Assembly (NCBI GenBank): GCA_023144115.1
Contig: JAGLGH010000240.1
Coordinates: 1 to 6,796 of the forward strand
DNA from: Nanobdellota archaeon
Lineage (GTDB): Archaea > Nanobdellota > Nanobdellia > Woesearchaeales > JAGLGH01
Length of the DNA: 6,796 nt
Direction of reading: 5' to 3'
Of the stretch, positions 5,091-6,796 are shown piece after piece; within the stretch, counting starts at the first letter, position 1; each line of letters starts with the position of its first letter. Below the pieces are notes generated by a model. It was not told the origin of the DNA and made no database searches. It was given only the letters and a program-made list of their open reading frames with translations. The position numbers and the translations under genes are program-made.

Positions 5091-5729
5091 ATGGAAAAAC
5101 TTATCAGAGATATAAAAAGACTGCAGGAGGATTCTGTAAGCAAAATTATCACCAAAAGGCTAAAGGAGTTTGAATCCTTTAAAGCAAGAAGCAATGGCGA
5201 ATGGTTTTCTGAATTATGTTTCTGCATCCTGACAGCAAATTCAAAAGCAAAAACAGCTTTTGAGATTCAGAAGCAGTTGGGATGTGAGGGGTTTTGCAGT
5301 GCTGGCATTGAGGATATAAGGAGTTGTATTATCAGGTGCAAACATAGGTTTCATAATAATAAGACAAGGTTCATCATGGCTGCAAGAGGGCATATTGACA
5401 TCAAGGCAAAGATAATGAAAATTGTCAATGATGATGGCATCATGGCTGCAAGAGAATGGCTGGTGAAGCATATAAAAGGCATTGGCTATAAAGAAGCATC
5501 TCATTTCCTGCGGAATGTTGGATATAAGGAAATTGCAATTCTTGACAGGCATATCATCAATCTTATGCTTGAATCAGGAGTGATTGATCAAAAGCCTAAA
5601 ATATTGAATAGGAAGGCATATTTTGAGATTGAAAAAAAGTTTAAGTCTATTGCAGAAAAGATTGGGATGTCCTTAGCAGAGCTTGACTTGTATATGTGGT
5701 ATATGAAAGCAGGCGAAGTTCTAAAATAG
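5091..5729 (+). CDS. ogg: Ogg2-type 8-oxoguanine DNA glycosylase/AP lyase
   Basis: It removes 8-oxoguanine and cuts the AP site. The 212-residue protein matches the archaeal Ogg2 family: the HhH-GPD signature IKGIGYKEASHFLRNVG carries the catalytic lysine K134, and ILDRHI carries the aspartate D152, 18 residues apart as in the Methanocaldococcus enzyme (K129/D147, from memory). The C-terminal AELDLYMWYMKAGEVLK ends in lysine; in Ogg2 enzymes a terminal lysine is known to help tell 8-oxoguanine from guanine, and here it is intact. Unlike Nth there is no iron-sulfur motif, as expected. It follows nth after 19 bases with no promoter between, so the two form a repair operon. The ATG has no strong Shine-Dalgarno. 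Confidence 0.94.
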   Translation: MEKLIRDIKRLQEDSVSKIITKRLKEFESFKARSNGEWFSELCFCILTANSKAKTAFEIQKQLGCEGFCSAGIEDIRSCIIRCKHRFHNNKTRFIMAARGHIDIKAKIMKIVNDDGIMAAREWLVKHIKGIGYKEASHFLRNVGYKEIAILDRHIINLMLESGVIDQKPKILNRKAYFEIEKKFKSIAEKIGMSLAELDLYMWYMKAGEVLK

Positions 5730-5762
5730 TTTATTACTACAAAATCGTAAATCTACAAAACC

Positions 5763-5770
5763 TTTATATA
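5763..5770 (+). promoter_or_regulatory. TATA box for the 143-residue gene
   Basis: CC-TTTATATA-ATT is centred about 47 bases before the ATG at 5814, predicting a start near 5793 and a leader of about 20 bases. A small dyad, AGATT-GATAT-AATCT (5784-5798), straddles the predicted start and could be an operator, but 5-base arms in AT-rich DNA are weak evidence. Confidence 0.5.
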
Positions 5771-5813
5771 ATTAGAGTGATTTAGATTGATATAATCTTA
5801 AGTTGATGCAAAA

Positions 5814-6245
5814 ATGGCAATATATCAGTATTTAGTCTCAGGAAAACAAAGTCCAGAAAATCCTGTTGTGAAACAAGAAGTATATACAGGAAGAAAGCTC
5901 TATGAGCAGGAATTTAATGGCTGGATGTTTTATGTCTTAGCAGGCTTAGCAGGGAGAGATAAACTTATAGATAATCTTGTACAATTATCCTGCAGGCATA
6001 GCGATAACAAAATGAATAAAGATACACTTGTTAATATTGTTTCTAAGGTATTGCATAATACTATTAATGAAGTAAGAGAGCAATATATCAAAGAGCGAAT
6101 TATCTCTAAAAATTCTGTCATTGCATATCAAGAGTCTGCCAAGCAGCTTAATGAACTTCTTGATAGTGTAAAGGCAGGTGATATCAGCACTACAGAGACA
6201 TATAGATTAATATCTCAGTCTTATCATGAGTCTGAATGTATTTAG
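5814..6245 (+). CDS. Hypothetical protein, 143 residues, probably all-helical
   Basis: I do not recognise the family. It looks soluble, with no membrane segment longer than the moderately hydrophobic GWMFYVLAGLAG (about residues 36-47). The second half (about 65-143) is rich in helix-forming residues and amphipathic patterns (LVNIVSKVLHNTINEVREQYIKERI, in part), ending SQSYHESECI. A single early Tyr-rich strand (MAIYQYLVSG) opens the protein. It has its own TATA box, so it is probably not part of the nth-ogg operon. It lies 35 bases before a membrane-protein gene that also has its own promoter. Codon use looks like its neighbours. The early segment could be an adaptor or a phage-type small protein, but nothing supports either. 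Confidence 0.7.
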   Translation: MAIYQYLVSGKQSPENPVVKQEVYTGRKLYEQEFNGWMFYVLAGLAGRDKLIDNLVQLSCRHSDNKMNKDTLVNIVSKVLHNTINEVREQYIKERIISKNSVIAYQESAKQLNELLDSVKAGDISTTETYRLISQSYHESECI

Positions 6246-6250
6246 AAAAG

Positions 6251-6258
6251 TTTATATA
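6251..6258 (+). promoter_or_regulatory. TATA box giving a leaderless transcript of the membrane-protein gene
   Basis: AG-TTTATATA-TG begins 5 bases after the previous stop codon and is centred 26-27 bases before the ATG at 6281. That predicts a transcription start on the ATG itself and fixes the start codon of the partial gene. Confidence 0.6.
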
Positions 6259-6280
6259 TGTTAATTCTACATTTAAGTGC

Positions 6281-6796
6281 ATGTGGAATAAAAGAGGTCT
6301 AAATCAGATAGATTGGGTTATAAGCCTGGCTATTTTTATTTTATACATTAGTTGGTTTTTTCTTCTTATCAGACCTTATTATTTCCCTATTGAAGAAGAC
6401 CCTGAAATAGAATTGCTTGAAGATGCATTTGTGGATGATATAATCTGGACAATCTACAAAACTCCGCTGGTTGTATTTTCAGATATCCATATTACATATG
6501 AACCTGTTGAAGTAAATTTCTCTCTTGAACTCGAAGAAAGCAGTTTTGCTTTTGCAGATAATAGATACTTTACACTTTTTGAAAATAACTTATATTTTCT
6601 TGCTGATCTTAAGAACAGCTCTAACCTGTTCTGGCTTGTCAATTCTGATGAGACCTATGAAAAACCAAATATCCACACAGACCTGTATGCAACAGATTAT
6701 AGCGCCTCAGTGAGCAGCATGCGCGCAACATATCATGATGGTCTTTTGAAAAAGGCATATTATAAGGGGGATCTTGTGATTGATGAATTGGCACTT
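6281..6796 (+). CDS. Membrane-anchored protein with pilin-like N-terminus (3' end outside the window)
   Basis: The frame is open from ATG at 6281 to the last base (172 codons). The N-terminus is MWNKRG followed by LNQIDWVISLAIF, then a hydrophobic run to about residue 31 that ends in RP. This resembles a class III signal: a short basic stretch, G, Q at the third place after the G, then a helix as in archaeal type IV pilins and archaellins cut by PibD/FlaK-type peptidase. An ordinary N-terminal anchor is the alternative. Residues 32-172 are outside the membrane segment, acidic after the RP (IEEDPEIELLED), with alternating hydrophobic stretches suggesting beta structure (VEVNFSLELEESSFAF). No Cys occurs in the visible part. 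Start choice rests on the leaderless TATA spacing. The family is not recognised. Confidence 0.75.
   Translation, partial: MWNKRGLNQIDWVISLAIFILYISWFFLLIRPYYFPIEEDPEIELLEDAFVDDIIWTIYKTPLVVFSDIHITYEPVEVNFSLELEESSFAFADNRYFTLFENNLYFLADLKNSSNLFWLVNSDETYEKPNIHTDLYATDYSASVSSMRATYHDGLLKKAYYKGDLVIDELAL

Noticed and set aside
5372..5454. Exact 17-base direct repeat CATCATGGCTGCAAGAG at 5372-5388 and 5438-5454 in ogg
   Set aside because: The copies are 66 bases apart and in frame, both encoding IMAAR; both segments resemble separately conserved parts of Ogg2, so this is most likely coincidence of coding and not a mobile or regulatory repeat.
5241..5552. 103-residue minus-strand open frame over ogg
   Set aside because: It is antisense to a well-supported Ogg2 gene with intact catalytic residues; no independent evidence.
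6454..6713. Short open frames on both strands near the right edge
   Set aside because: They are shadows of the long open frame starting at 6281, which has a promoter, start and membrane segment.
1..6796. CRISPR array, tRNA or rRNA genes
   Set aside because: No regularly spaced direct repeats, cloverleaf or conserved rRNA strings were seen on either strand.

Overview
The window looks like an AT-rich archaeal chromosome segment, most likely from a small-genome anaerobe of the DPANN type (Woesearchaeota/Pacearchaeota-like). The lineage is an inference from four things. Several genes have clear archaeal TATA boxes (TTTATATA/TTTATAAA). Two of these boxes lie 26-27 bases before an ATG, as in leaderless archaeal transcripts. 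There is an Ogg2-type 8-oxoguanine glycosylase, a family typical of archaea. The MiaB-like enzyme reads like the archaeal/eukaryotic t6A methylthiotransferase. No rRNA or tRNA gene was seen.

Layout. Positions 1-81 hold only a T-rich probable terminator for a gene left of the window. A minus-strand gene (82-525) encodes a basic protein with two 'homing endonuclease associated' repeats and no nuclease domain. Divergent from it is a complete MiaB/CDKAL1-like tRNA methylthiotransferase (656-1972). A hairpin-rich 178-base gap leads into a rubrerythrin (2151-2672). The next gap (2673-2899) lies between convergent genes and is the strangest stretch. It contains two adjacent sequences that can each fold, with perfect stems, into a three-way junction, and one has a hammerhead-like stem II. 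Two minus-strand genes follow in very AT-rich DNA: an unrecognised 128-residue protein with a palindrome at its promoter (2900-3286) and a FemAB/GNAT-like acyltransferase (3364-4242). An apparent plus-strand operon then encodes endonuclease III (4415-5071) and Ogg2 (5091-5729). After it come an unrecognised 143-residue protein (5814-6245) and the first 172 codons of a membrane-anchored, possibly pilin-like protein that runs off the right edge (6281-6796).

How the genes fit together. Rubrerythrin (peroxide reduction) and the nth-ogg pair (repair of oxidised pyrimidines and of 8-oxoguanine) form an oxidative-damage theme suited to an anaerobe. The methylthiotransferase is an oxygen-sensitive iron-sulfur enzyme acting on tRNA. 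The minus-strand pair 2900-4242 interrupts this theme, has lower G+C and may be an acquired insert. The best candidates for something undescribed are the structured RNA-like region at 2727-2873 and the stacked, partly mutually exclusive hairpins in front of rubrerythrin (1988-2126). Both rest on base pairing read by eye and need covariation or transcript evidence.
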